Positions 38,791 through 47,016 of a stretch of 64,000 nt of DNA are shown in pieces. A model generated the notes under the pieces. The model saw nothing but the letters and a program-made list of their open reading frames with translations, was not told where the DNA came from and made no database searches. The stretch comes from an uncultured Bacteroidales bacterium (GTDB lineage: Bacteria; Bacteroidota; Bacteroidia; Bacteroidales; Bacteroidaceae). The stretch's first letter is position 1. Each line of letters starts with the position of its first letter. The stretch covers positions 1-64,000 of the forward strand of contig CACZCX010000012.1 in assembly GCA_902779875.1 (NCBI GenBank), given 5' to 3'. Position numbers and translations under genes: made by a program.

Positions 38791-38798
38791 TACCTTTA
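38791..38798 (+). promoter_or_regulatory. -7 box of the tandem-propeptide gene
   Basis: TACCTTTA (TAnnTTTr) lies 37 bases upstream of the ATG. The G9 tract covers the place where a -33 element would sit. Confidence 0.5.
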
Positions 38799-38835
38799 CC
38801 TCCAAACAACAACATTACCTTTCAATTAAATCGCT

Positions 38836-40257
38836 ATGAGACAGATTGCTTTCAATTTGAAAGTAACGATGATTATGTCATTGTTACTTGCTTTGCCAAT
38901 AACGGCAATAGGACAAAATCAGACTGGTTCTGATTATCCTTTCATATATGGCTATGATGCTGACATTCCATATTATTCTCCATCTCAAAATGACATCTAC
39001 CCTATTCAGCTATATCCGATATCTAATGAGTTTACAGTCAGGAAGAAATCCGGTATTCAGAAAGATGATATTGAAACACTCATTAAGCAACACCTGACAG
39101 ACGCCCAGATTGAATGGCATTATGATCAAATCAGTCAAGAATACGATGTATGTTCCGTCGTTACAGAAAGAACTGATTTGGACAATACCATCGGCATCCT
39201 ATTGAATAATAATACAGTTCTGTTTGCTAGCCGAAAACACACCAGAAAGGCATACAAGGACCTTATGGACATGTGGCCAGTAAGCGAAGTCGCCACATAT
39301 GGTTTTACAGGAGCAGTGGCTTTCACTTACTTGAATAATGATATAGTTGAATCAGCAGATGCCCTAATAGAATCGATGGGACTTGAGATTGTCTATAGAT
39401 ACAATAAACAAGGATCTGCCGTACTTACCCGACCTATGGATATATTCGCTGTTGCCAACCAATTACAGGAATCCGGGTATTTTCTTCTTGCTGCTCCTGA
39501 AATGATAAATAAATCCAAAATGGTGACAATTCAACCAATTGATTATTCAACATTGCCATGGTTTTATGACACGAATGGCAATAATACATATTGTTATGAG
39601 CTACCAGACAGATTTTTACTAAGAAAGGACTCAACTGTTACTAAAGCAGTTCTAGAATCCTTAATAAGCAGCTATGTCCAAGAATCTGAAATCATTTGGA
39701 ATAACAAAGATATTTGTACTATCATTACTAGCCCTGAATTAGTTGAGTCTGCCATGAATGGGATTAAAACAGAAAACTCAGTACTGAGAGTTAGCCATAG
39801 CTATTTTAACAAAGGATCCTATGAGCTTGCTCTTAAAAGTGGTAGAAGTATCCCTTCAAGTTTTGGATTTGACGGAAAGGTTTCCATTTCATTCAAGGAG
39901 AATATTACAGAGACTGAAAAGGCTGATCTGATAAGAAATTACGGCCTAAACTTGTCACTTGAAAAGGAAGATATTAACTATTTGGAATATGAAGTACCAA
40001 AGGCTGCCGATGTACTTGATGTAAGTAAAAGCATTTTTGAGACAGGACTAGTTAGATACTGCATACCGTGTACTACTAATGAGCCCAAAGTCGTATTATG
40101 GAATCAGACCATGGTCATTGACTCAAAAGTTTCAGAAATAGAAACCAAATACTATGACCTGCAAGGCCACAGCATCAATAAGCCGTCAGGATTGACTATA
40201 GTTGTTACACGCTACAGTGACGGCTCAGTACATACAGAGAAATTACTATACCGTTAA
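38836..40257 (+). CDS. Secreted protein with two subtilase-propeptide-like domains (unrecognised)
   Basis: A 473-residue protein with a signal peptide ending near ITAIGQ (26). Two similar units follow, roughly 65-225 and 260-412. Each opens with a short FTVRKKSG/FLLRKDST strand and a helix. Each closes with a segment like LGLEIVYRYNKQGSAV...DIFAVANQLQESG or LNLSLEKEDINYLEYEV...LDVSKSIFETG. That closing pattern resembles the I9/fervidolysin-type propeptide of secreted subtilases, but no protease domain (D-H-S triad) is present. The tail YYDLQGHSINKPSGL resembles C-terminal sorting-like tails of Bacteroidales secreted proteins. The gene is clearly AT-richer than its neighbours, which suggests transfer. 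Function unknown; a protease inhibitor or an orphan propeptide is a guess. Confidence 0.6.
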   Translation: MRQIAFNLKVTMIMSLLLALPITAIGQNQTGSDYPFIYGYDADIPYYSPSQNDIYPIQLYPISNEFTVRKKSGIQKDDIETLIKQHLTDAQIEWHYDQISQEYDVCSVVTERTDLDNTIGILLNNNTVLFASRKHTRKAYKDLMDMWPVSEVATYGFTGAVAFTYLNNDIVESADALIESMGLEIVYRYNKQGSAVLTRPMDIFAVANQLQESGYFLLAAPEMINKSKMVTIQPIDYSTLPWFYDTNGNNTYCYELPDRFLLRKDSTVTKAVLESLISSYVQESEIIWNNKDICTIITSPELVESAMNGIKTENSVLRVSHSYFNKGSYELALKSGRSIPSSFGFDGKVSISFKENITETEKADLIRNYGLNLSLEKEDINYLEYEVPKAADVLDVSKSIFETGLVRYCIPCTTNEPKVVLWNQTMVIDSKVSEIETKYYDLQGHSINKPSGLTIVVTRYSDGSVHTEKLLYR

Positions 40258-40272
40258 GAGGTTACAGGATTG

Positions 40273-40329
40273 GGGGCGGTTCTTACTGTTTGTTTTTTTC
40301 GGGAAAAATCAAACAGGAAGAACCGTCCC
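40273..40329. repeat. Imperfect REP/MITE-like inverted repeat
   Basis: Arms 40273-40292 and 40310-40329 match at 18 of 20 positions (GGGGCGGTTCTTACTGTTTG against GGGACGGTTCTTCCTGTTTG) around a 17-base spacer. The core GGTTCT...CTGT recalls the larger perfect element at 54358-54458. The GH3 gene's last codons and stop lie inside it. Confidence 0.75.
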
Positions 40330-41878
40330 TTTTGTTTAAGCTGAACACCATGAGTTGGTTCTCTCCAGGCTGAAGGATTGGGGTCTTGTCGAATGAGTCG
40401 AGTTCCAATGATTGCTCTGATAATTTTGCATAAGCCAGTACAGCCTCCTTTCCGGGTACGGTGCCGGTATTGGTAATCTTGACCCATACCGTGCCATCCT
40501 CGTTATTCAGTTCGGGGTCGCTGTAGGAGAATGTGGTATAGCTTAGGCCATATCCGAACGGATAATCCTTGGAGAATGACTCGGCCAGACGGCCCGATGG
40601 ATTGACAATGCCTTTAAGGATATCGGTAGCCACATTACCCGATTCCCGGCATGACTGCCCTGCAAGCAGTATGGCATCGGGCTGGGATTTCCAGCTGTCT
40701 GTCTCAACGGGACTTCCAGTACTGAGAATTACAACCACCTTCTTGTTTTTGGAGTGAAAGGCATCACACACATCCTTTATCAGGCTTTTCTCGGTCGGGG
40801 TAAGAGAGCTGTCATCAGCTCCTGCGTTCTTGCTACGACCTATAGTAATTACAGCGATGTCACTTGATATGGCATCGGCACGTAAACGGAAAGGCTTGCG
40901 TTCAAGAGACTCCGGGATGGTCTGTTCATTCGCATATTTGCCGTAAGCAGTTTGGACTGACGGTTCCAGCTTATAGCCCGCTTCTTTAAGGGCTGTCGCA
41001 AAAAGGTCGTATGAATGGACTCCGTACAATGCTATCATGTTACACTCCCGGGACAATGGCATGACACCGTTATTTTTAAGTAGCACCATTCCCTCGGCAA
41101 GGGCGGAACGCTGCATACCGTCCAGAGAATAGGGAGTGGTGTCTTTATCAGGATCATATCCCTGCATCTCAGGCGACAGAGCCAGGACTCCCAATAGCCG
41201 CTCCACGTATATGTCCAGGACCGACTCCTTCAATTCGCCGCTGCGCACGGATTCGACCAGAGTATTCACCCATGCACTGATGCTGTCGTTTTCCATTGAT
41301 GCCATTATCACTCCATCAAACGAATACTCATTACGCAGCACACTGTCCATTTCAGCCATGTTGCCAGGTGTGAGCCGGGTCATTAAAATCCAAGGCCGGA
41401 CAGAAGGAATCACCGCACCGGTTTCATATCCCCTAAGTACCGCACCTATCCCGTTTGACTGGAATGATTCTGCTATAGCAGCTGTGGTTATATTGCATAT
41501 CCGGGAGTCCTTGATTTCCAGTTCGGGAAGAACAATCCAGTCTGTACCCTTTCTCTTAAGACCTACACCTATGGCCGTTGCGACCTCACGTACAAGATTC
41601 TGATTCCAGCCTTGCGCTATCATAGACGCTTCAACCCCTATTCCAAGATCCGAGGGACACTCCGATATATTGACTGACGGTATACCTAGACGGGGTATGG
41701 CATAGGTCTGTGTCGCGTCATCTGCACTGACAAGGATACGAGCCTTCTCCTCCAGTGTCATGGCTGCCACCACCTTACCTACGGGAGATTTGCCGAATAC
41801 GGCTTTACGGGCACATGACACAGTCAGTGTCATTGCGGCCATGAGTAATATCAAAGAAAAAAGACCTCTCTTGCTCAT
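40283..41878 (-). CDS. Degenerate GH3-family lipoprotein
   Basis: A 531-residue lipoprotein (lipobox TVSC, Cys22) with a reduced GH3 TIM-barrel region, a recognisable GH3 C-terminal sandwich (MVLLKNNGVMPL, DPSGRLAESFSKDYPFGYGLSYT-like stretch) and part of an FnIII-like domain. The strand that normally carries the catalytic Asp (G-[FL]-V-x-[ST]-D-W) reads GVIMASM, with Ser184 at the nucleophile position, and the usual KH motif is not recognisable. The FnIII part is cut short: its last residues and stop are encoded by the REP-like repeat. It is probably not an active glycosidase, and a binding role or decay are both possible. It lies 27 bases after cca. Confidence 0.7.
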   Translation of the reverse strand: MSKRGLFSLILLMAAMTLTVSCARKAVFGKSPVGKVVAAMTLEEKARILVSADDATQTYAIPRLGIPSVNISECPSDLGIGVEASMIAQGWNQNLVREVATAIGVGLKRKGTDWIVLPELEIKDSRICNITTAAIAESFQSNGIGAVLRGYETGAVIPSVRPWILMTRLTPGNMAEMDSVLRNEYSFDGVIMASMENDSISAWVNTLVESVRSGELKESVLDIYVERLLGVLALSPEMQGYDPDKDTTPYSLDGMQRSALAEGMVLLKNNGVMPLSRECNMIALYGVHSYDLFATALKEAGYKLEPSVQTAYGKYANEQTIPESLERKPFRLRADAISSDIAVITIGRSKNAGADDSSLTPTEKSLIKDVCDAFHSKNKKVVVILSTGSPVETDSWKSQPDAILLAGQSCRESGNVATDILKGIVNPSGRLAESFSKDYPFGYGLSYTTFSYSDPELNNEDGTVWVKITNTGTVPGKEAVLAYAKLSEQSLELDSFDKTPILQPGENQLMVFSLNKRDGSSCLIFPEKNKQ

Positions 41879-41905
41879 ATATGTCTGTTTAAGTAGTCGG
41901 AAATG

Positions 41906-43336
41906 TCATTTGGGTTCAAGACCACGTTTGTGTGCCTCCTCAAGCAGGAATCGGAACGCGGCATCATGTTCATTGGGAATTACTCCATCCAGTATGGCAT
42001 CCTTGATAGCCGCCTTGAGTTCACCCACTATCGCGGTAGGAGCCAGACCGAATGTGTTCATTATCTCCAGACCGTCAACCGGAGGCTGGAAATTGCGAAT
42101 ACGGTCACGCTCCTCAAGGTCCACCATTTTCTGACGTACCAGCTTGAAGTTCTCAAGATGGCGCTTTTTCTTGAGTTCGTTCTTGGAGGTGATATCGGCC
42201 TCACATAGAGTCATGAGGTCGTCTATGTCATCGCCCGCATCAAACAGCAGACGGCGAACTGCAGAGTCTGTCACCTCATCATCAACTATGGCTATGGGAC
42301 GCATATGGAGTTCCACCAACTTCTGAACGTATTTCATCTTCTCGTTCTTGGGCAGTTTCATACGTTCAAATATGGCGGGAATCATCTTCATGCCCACGTA
42401 GTTGTGGTTATAGAAGGTCCATCCGTGCTGAGGCTCCCATTTCTTGGTACGCGGCTTGCCTATATCATGCAGCAGAGCGGCCCAACGGAGCCAGAGCTCA
42501 TCGCTGTTGCGGGCCACGTTGTCAAGGACCTCAAGCGTATGAAGGAACACATCCTTGTGACCGCGGCCATTGACGGTCTCAACGCCCTGCAGGGCTGTGA
42601 GTTCCGGGAATATGAGTTCCAGCAATCCGCAACGGTCCAAATCAATGAATCCCTTGGAGGGAATGGGTGACAGGATTATCTTGTTGAGTTCTTCGGCAAT
42701 ACGCTCACGCGATATTATCCCTATTCGCTCACGGTTTTTCTCAAGCGATGCAAACGTAGCGTCATCAATATAGAAGTTAAGCTGAGTGGCAAACCTTATG
42801 CAACGCATCATGCGCAGGGGATCGTCACTGAACGTGATTTCCGGGTCCAGAGGAGTACGTATAATGCGGTCCTGAAGGTCATCTATGCCTCCGAACGGAT
42901 CAACCAGCTGGCCAAAACGCTCAGAATTGAGACATATGGCCATGGCGTTGATGGTAAAGTCACGGCGGTTCTGGTCATCCTCAAGAGTGCCGTCCTCTAC
43001 GATTGGATTACGCGACTCACGGTGATAGGATTCCTTGCGGGCTCCTACAAACTCCACCTCCAGATTCCCTTTCTTGACCTGTGCTGTTCCAAAATTCTTG
43101 AACAGGCTTACATGGGCTCCGCGTCCGAGCGCACGGCCGTAAGCCTTAGCCATCTCAAGGCCACTGCCTACAACTACAACGTCAATATCCTTACTGGGGC
43201 GTTCCAGAAAGAGGTCACGTACATATCCTCCCACTACATAACACTCCAGCCCCAGACTGTCAGCAGTCTGAGACAGCAGCCTGAACTCCTTGCGGTCAAG
43301 CAGCCCGGCCAGTTCCTCATCACTATATAACTTCAT
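41906..43336 (-). CDS. cca: tRNA nucleotidyltransferase / poly(A) polymerase family, HD-domain
   Basis: A 476-residue class II nucleotidyltransferase with GGYVRD (36-41), DID (50-52) metal ligands, RRDFTINAM, ERIAEELNKI, and a C-terminal HD domain (LLHDIGKPRT near 290). It probably adds CCA to tRNA 3' ends. That activity is required here because the tRNA at 15341-15414 lacks an encoded CCA. The chain appears intact through GVIPNEHDAAFRFLLEEA. Confidence 0.9.
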   Translation of the reverse strand: MKLYSDEELAGLLDRKEFRLLSQTADSLGLECYVVGGYVRDLFLERPSKDIDVVVVGSGLEMAKAYGRALGRGAHVSLFKNFGTAQVKKGNLEVEFVGARKESYHRESRNPIVEDGTLEDDQNRRDFTINAMAICLNSERFGQLVDPFGGIDDLQDRIIRTPLDPEITFSDDPLRMMRCIRFATQLNFYIDDATFASLEKNRERIGIISRERIAEELNKIILSPIPSKGFIDLDRCGLLELIFPELTALQGVETVNGRGHKDVFLHTLEVLDNVARNSDELWLRWAALLHDIGKPRTKKWEPQHGWTFYNHNYVGMKMIPAIFERMKLPKNEKMKYVQKLVELHMRPIAIVDDEVTDSAVRRLLFDAGDDIDDLMTLCEADITSKNELKKKRHLENFKLVRQKMVDLEERDRIRNFQPPVDGLEIMNTFGLAPTAIVGELKAAIKDAILDGVIPNEHDAAFRFLLEEAHKRGLEPK

Positions 43337-43395
43337 ATCAGGTAATCAGCTTACAAAAGTAACCAAAATCGGGTATAGGAGATTAGTAAAAAGAG

Positions 43396-43403
43396 TACTT
43401 TTG
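43396..43403 (+). promoter_or_regulatory. -7 box of the lipoprotein gene at 43430
   Basis: TACTTTTG (TAnnTTTG), 27 bases before the ATG and divergent from cca. Confidence 0.65.
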
Positions 43404-43429
43404 CAGCAATCAAAAAAACAAACACAATC

Positions 43430-44299
43430 ATGACAAAGAATATAATTGCCATAATTTGCACTAGTTTATTTCTGTGCGGTTGCGGCGAGAACATAGAGAA
43501 ACTGGCAGGAAAGCACCTTGACAATGCCAAGGAGGCTTTCAGCATGGGAAAGTTCAATATTGCAAAACAGGAGATAGACAGCATTCGCATACTCTACCCC
43601 AAGGCTTTCGAGACACGCAGACAGGGTATCAGACTCATGCAGCAGGTTGAGGAGGCTGAACAGATGCGTACCATAGAGTATGAGGACAGCATCATAGCTC
43701 TTATTACGGAGGCATTTGAGAAAATCAAGGGTGACTATGTGTTTGAGAAAGACGAGCAATATCAGGACCTGGGTCTTTACACCATAAAGAGCCAGGCTGT
43801 TACCCGCAACATAGACCGCACTTATATTCGCGCCAGTGTTGACGAGCTGGGACGCATGACCCTTGTATCTAGCTACCGTGGCAGTTCGTATATACATCAC
43901 GACTGGTTAAAGCTTTCAGTCGGCGAGAAATACGTAGACACACCTGAATCCCGCGACCGTCATGAGTTTACTGACCTGGGAGTCTGCTACGAGCGTCTGA
44001 GTTTCATAAACGGCAATGACGGCGGTGCCGCCGCATTCATAAGCGCCAACAAGGATGCCGACATAACCTACACCCTGTACCGCAAGACCGGCCCTGACAG
44101 CAGCCGTCCCGTTTACCGCAATCTCAAGATGACAAAGGACGACCGCTATGCCATAGCCAAACTCTACGAACTCTCACAGATACTGCTCTCCCTGACAGAG
44201 CACAAGAACCTGCGTGACGAGGCTGAACGCCACCTTATGTTCATCCGATCCAAGATAAAGGACGGATCAGCCCAGGATACAATTCAGGAAAATAACTGA
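43430..44299 (+). CDS. Hypothetical lipoprotein
   Basis: A 289-residue lipoprotein with lipobox LCGC (Cys18). The first 80 residues are helical and TPR-like (KHLDNAKEAFSMGKFNIAKQEIDSI), followed by a coiled-coil-like EEAEQM stretch. A beta-rich domain (RTYIRASVDELGRMTLVSSYRG) and a final helical segment complete it. I recognise it as a conserved Bacteroidales type without a known function. Its last 33 bases overlap, tail to tail, the end of the NSS transporter gene. Confidence 0.7.
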   Translation: MTKNIIAIICTSLFLCGCGENIEKLAGKHLDNAKEAFSMGKFNIAKQEIDSIRILYPKAFETRRQGIRLMQQVEEAEQMRTIEYEDSIIALITEAFEKIKGDYVFEKDEQYQDLGLYTIKSQAVTRNIDRTYIRASVDELGRMTLVSSYRGSSYIHHDWLKLSVGEKYVDTPESRDRHEFTDLGVCYERLSFINGNDGGAAAFISANKDADITYTLYRKTGPDSSRPVYRNLKMTKDDRYAIAKLYELSQILLSLTEHKNLRDEAERHLMFIRSKIKDGSAQDTIQENN

Positions 44300-45574
44300 G
44301 ATAGCTATAGGAGCTACGAACTTGACCAGATAGAATACGGTCATGGCAAGCCAGCGGGGAATACCGAGCGTTCCGCCGTTGGTAAGTTCGTCCATGTAGT
44401 TTGCCTTCTTGAGTTTCCAGCCTGCAAACACGGCAAGCAAAAGACCGCCCACCGGCAGCATTATGTTTGATGTTATGTAGTCAAAGAAATCAAACACGCT
44501 CAGGCCGAACAGTGACATCTCCTTAAGCGGTCCGAATGAGAGTGAGCAGAACATACCCACCACTCCGCACAGTATGAAGCAGAGCACTACGGCTACCGCT
44601 CTGGACTTGTGCAGTTCCTCTATAATAAATGCCACAACCACCTCCATGAGTGATATGGCCGATGTTATGGCTGCAAGAAGCAGGGCTGTAAAGAACAGGA
44701 GCGCTGCGACACCGCCTAAAGGCATGGCCTTGAATACGCCAGGCAGGGTTATGAATACCAGTCCGGGACCGGCATCCACATTGGGATCCGCCCCGTTCAT
44801 GAGGGCTATGGCATAGACTGCAGGAATGATGGCCAGTCCGGCAATCACCGCAAAGCCTGTATCAAAGAAGGCTATCCAGCCCGCAGAACCGGCTATATTC
44901 TCTTTTTTGTCTACATAAGAGGCGTATGTGAGTATGCATCCGCAGCCAATGCTGAGCGAGAAGAAAGCCTGTCCCATCGCAGCTATGCAGGTCTGTGCCG
45001 TGACCTTGCTGAAATCAGGTACGAACATATATTTGACACCCTCCAATGCACCCGGAAGTGTAAGTGAACGGATTACCACAAGCACAATGATGACGAACAG
45101 CACCCCTATCATAATCTTGGACATACGTTCTATGCCCTTGCGAACGCCCAACGCTATGATGAGACCGGTCAGTCCCAGGAACATCATGGTATAGAGAAGC
45201 GGTTTCCACGGGTTGCTTATGAATGCCTGGAAATAATCGCCATAATCAGCTCCATATGACATGAGTGAGCCCGTGACTGCATTTGCAAGGTATTTGAGCG
45301 ACCATCCTATCCAGTACCACTTGGAACCCGGAGCCAGGTTGCGGAAAGTCCTGAAAGGGTTGGATTCGCCACGTCGGCCCAGGAGATACTCCGATATCAT
45401 GACAGGCAGGCAGATGAATACCAGCATGAGGACATAAAGCAGAAGGAATGCGGCTCCTCCGTTCTCTCCCAGTGTATAGGGAAAACGCCATATGTTACCC
45501 AGACCTATAGCAGAACCTGCCATGGCCAGGAGCATACCCATACGGCTGCCGAATGTCTCACGATTCTTTCCCAT
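44267..45574 (-). CDS. Neurotransmitter:sodium symporter (NSS) family transporter with shortened TM3
   Basis: A 435-residue LeuT-fold transporter. TM1 shows the Na+/substrate motif GSAIGLGNIWRFPY, and later blocks include SLSIGCGCILTYASY (TM6) and FFTALLLAAITSAISLMEV (TM8). After SKWYWIGW the sequence jumps directly to SLKYLANAV. The family has about 19-20 more residues there, making up most of TM3 with its conserved aromatic substrate residue. The join lies on a repeated Gly-Trp codon pair (45302-45307), so an in-frame deletion is likely and transport doubtful. The start overlaps the rseP-restored stop as TGATG, so this is the last gene of the tsaB-rseP run. Confidence 0.8.
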   Translation of the reverse strand: MGKNRETFGSRMGMLLAMAGSAIGLGNIWRFPYTLGENGGAAFLLLYVLMLVFICLPVMISEYLLGRRGESNPFRTFRNLAPGSKWYWIGWSLKYLANAVTGSLMSYGADYGDYFQAFISNPWKPLLYTMMFLGLTGLIIALGVRKGIERMSKIMIGVLFVIIVLVVIRSLTLPGALEGVKYMFVPDFSKVTAQTCIAAMGQAFFSLSIGCGCILTYASYVDKKENIAGSAGWIAFFDTGFAVIAGLAIIPAVYAIALMNGADPNVDAGPGLVFITLPGVFKAMPLGGVAALLFFTALLLAAITSAISLMEVVVAFIIEELHKSRAVAVVLCFILCGVVGMFCSLSFGPLKEMSLFGLSVFDFFDYITSNIMLPVGGLLLAVFAGWKLKKANYMDELTNGGTLGIPRWLAMTVFYLVKFVAPIAISVIFLNCILG

Positions 45575-46999
45575 CAGAACAGGCGTATCACGTCATTAAG
45601 GTTTGCGTATATAAGCAGTCCGAACAGGATTATCATGCCAATGGTGTACATATCCGCCGTCAAGTGCGGGGATAGGCAGGATATTCATGAAGGCAAGTAT
45701 GATTGACAGGAACGCAGTCATAAGCCAGAATGCGTGCCAGTTCCATTTCTCGGGGAATATGCTTCCGATCGTTCCGAAACCGCCCAGGCTCTTGGCTCCC
45801 TCCTTGGTGAATACATAACGGAAATCACCCACATAACTCTTAAGAGTGCTCCATCCGTATTTTATGCCGGCAGGTATGGAGCTCCAGAATCCGTATTCAA
45901 GTCTTACCGGCTCGTACTCGTTCGAGAAATGGTAAATGCCTATACGGAAACCTTCATCGGCAGTGACCGTGAGAGTGTCACGTCCTGCTCCGGGACGTCC
46001 TATCACCATCTCCAGGTTGCGGTCCACATAACTGTTCTCGGCACGCTGGCGCATATCGGCCAGGAGCACCTGGAACGATGTCCATGTGGCGGCATAGAGT
46101 CCGTTCACGGTAAGGATGGTATCACCTGCCATGAGACCGGCACGGGCGGCACCTGACTCAGCTGAGTTGATGACGCTGTCCACAGTCATGGGACTGAGTA
46201 TGGATACGAACGGAACCTCACGAGTAAAGTCAAACAGAGAGAGTTCCTGGGGCATGTCAAGGACTATCTCGCTGCCGTCGCGCAATACCGTAACCTTGCT
46301 GGCCTTGGCTATGGCACGGTACAAGTCACCGTCAAACGAGGTGGTGGGAACGCCGTCGGTAGCGGTTATGATGTCACCGTCACGGAATCCCAGAGACTCG
46401 GCGTGTTCATTGAACTCCATTCCGTACTTGAGTCCCTGTGCCGGAGTGTAGCTGTCTCCCCATGTAAATAGAACCATGGAGTAGATAAAGAACGCCAGTA
46501 TGAGGTTGAACAGCACGCCGCCTACCATTATAAGCAGACGCTGCCATGATTTCTTGGTACGGAACTCCCAAGGCTGGGGATCCTGCTGCATAGTTGCCAC
46601 ATCCATGGATTCGTCAATCATACCGGCAATCTTGCAGTATCCGCCAAACGGCACCCAGCCCACGCCGAACTCGGTGTTCTCAGGTGAACGGCGCCAGTCA
46701 CCCTCAGGGAGAGTATCCAGGTCTATGGGCTTGTAGGTTATCTCCTCCTTACCCTCAAAATTGTAGTGCTTCTCCTCAGTGTAGCTCTCAGGTACGTTGG
46801 GGCTGAAGAACTTGACTCTTATCTTGCCGTCCACCCGCTTGATCCTTACAAGCGAGAAACGGGGGTTGAAGAATGCATAGAACTTATCCACTCTCACACC
46901 GAACAGACGTGAGAACAGATAGTGTCCGAACTCATGGAAGACTACAAGTATGGTAAGAGAAAGTACAAGTTGAATTAAACGGATCCAGAATGATGACAT
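45574..46999 (-). pseudogene. rseP: RseP-like site-2 protease (M50), 3' frameshift/deletion
   Basis: An inner-membrane zinc protease that cleaves anti-sigma factors or signal peptides within the membrane. It has VFHEFGH (HExxH) near 21-27, GVGWVPFGGYCKIAGM, two PDZ-like regions around 200-330, and FMNILPIPALDGG with the LDG zinc ligand. After LDGG the open frame gives YVHHW... and stops at 45596. The genuine tail (MYTIGMIILFGLLIYANLND, then VIRLF-stop at 45574-45576) continues in another frame. About 22-24 residues of the usual ...HVLFLLYE... segment and frame are lost. The join at 45648-45657 (GCGGATATGT) could fit both flanks. The last helix would be missing from the product. Confidence 0.85.
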
Positions 47000-47016
47000 A
47001 TATAACAGTTGTTTTA

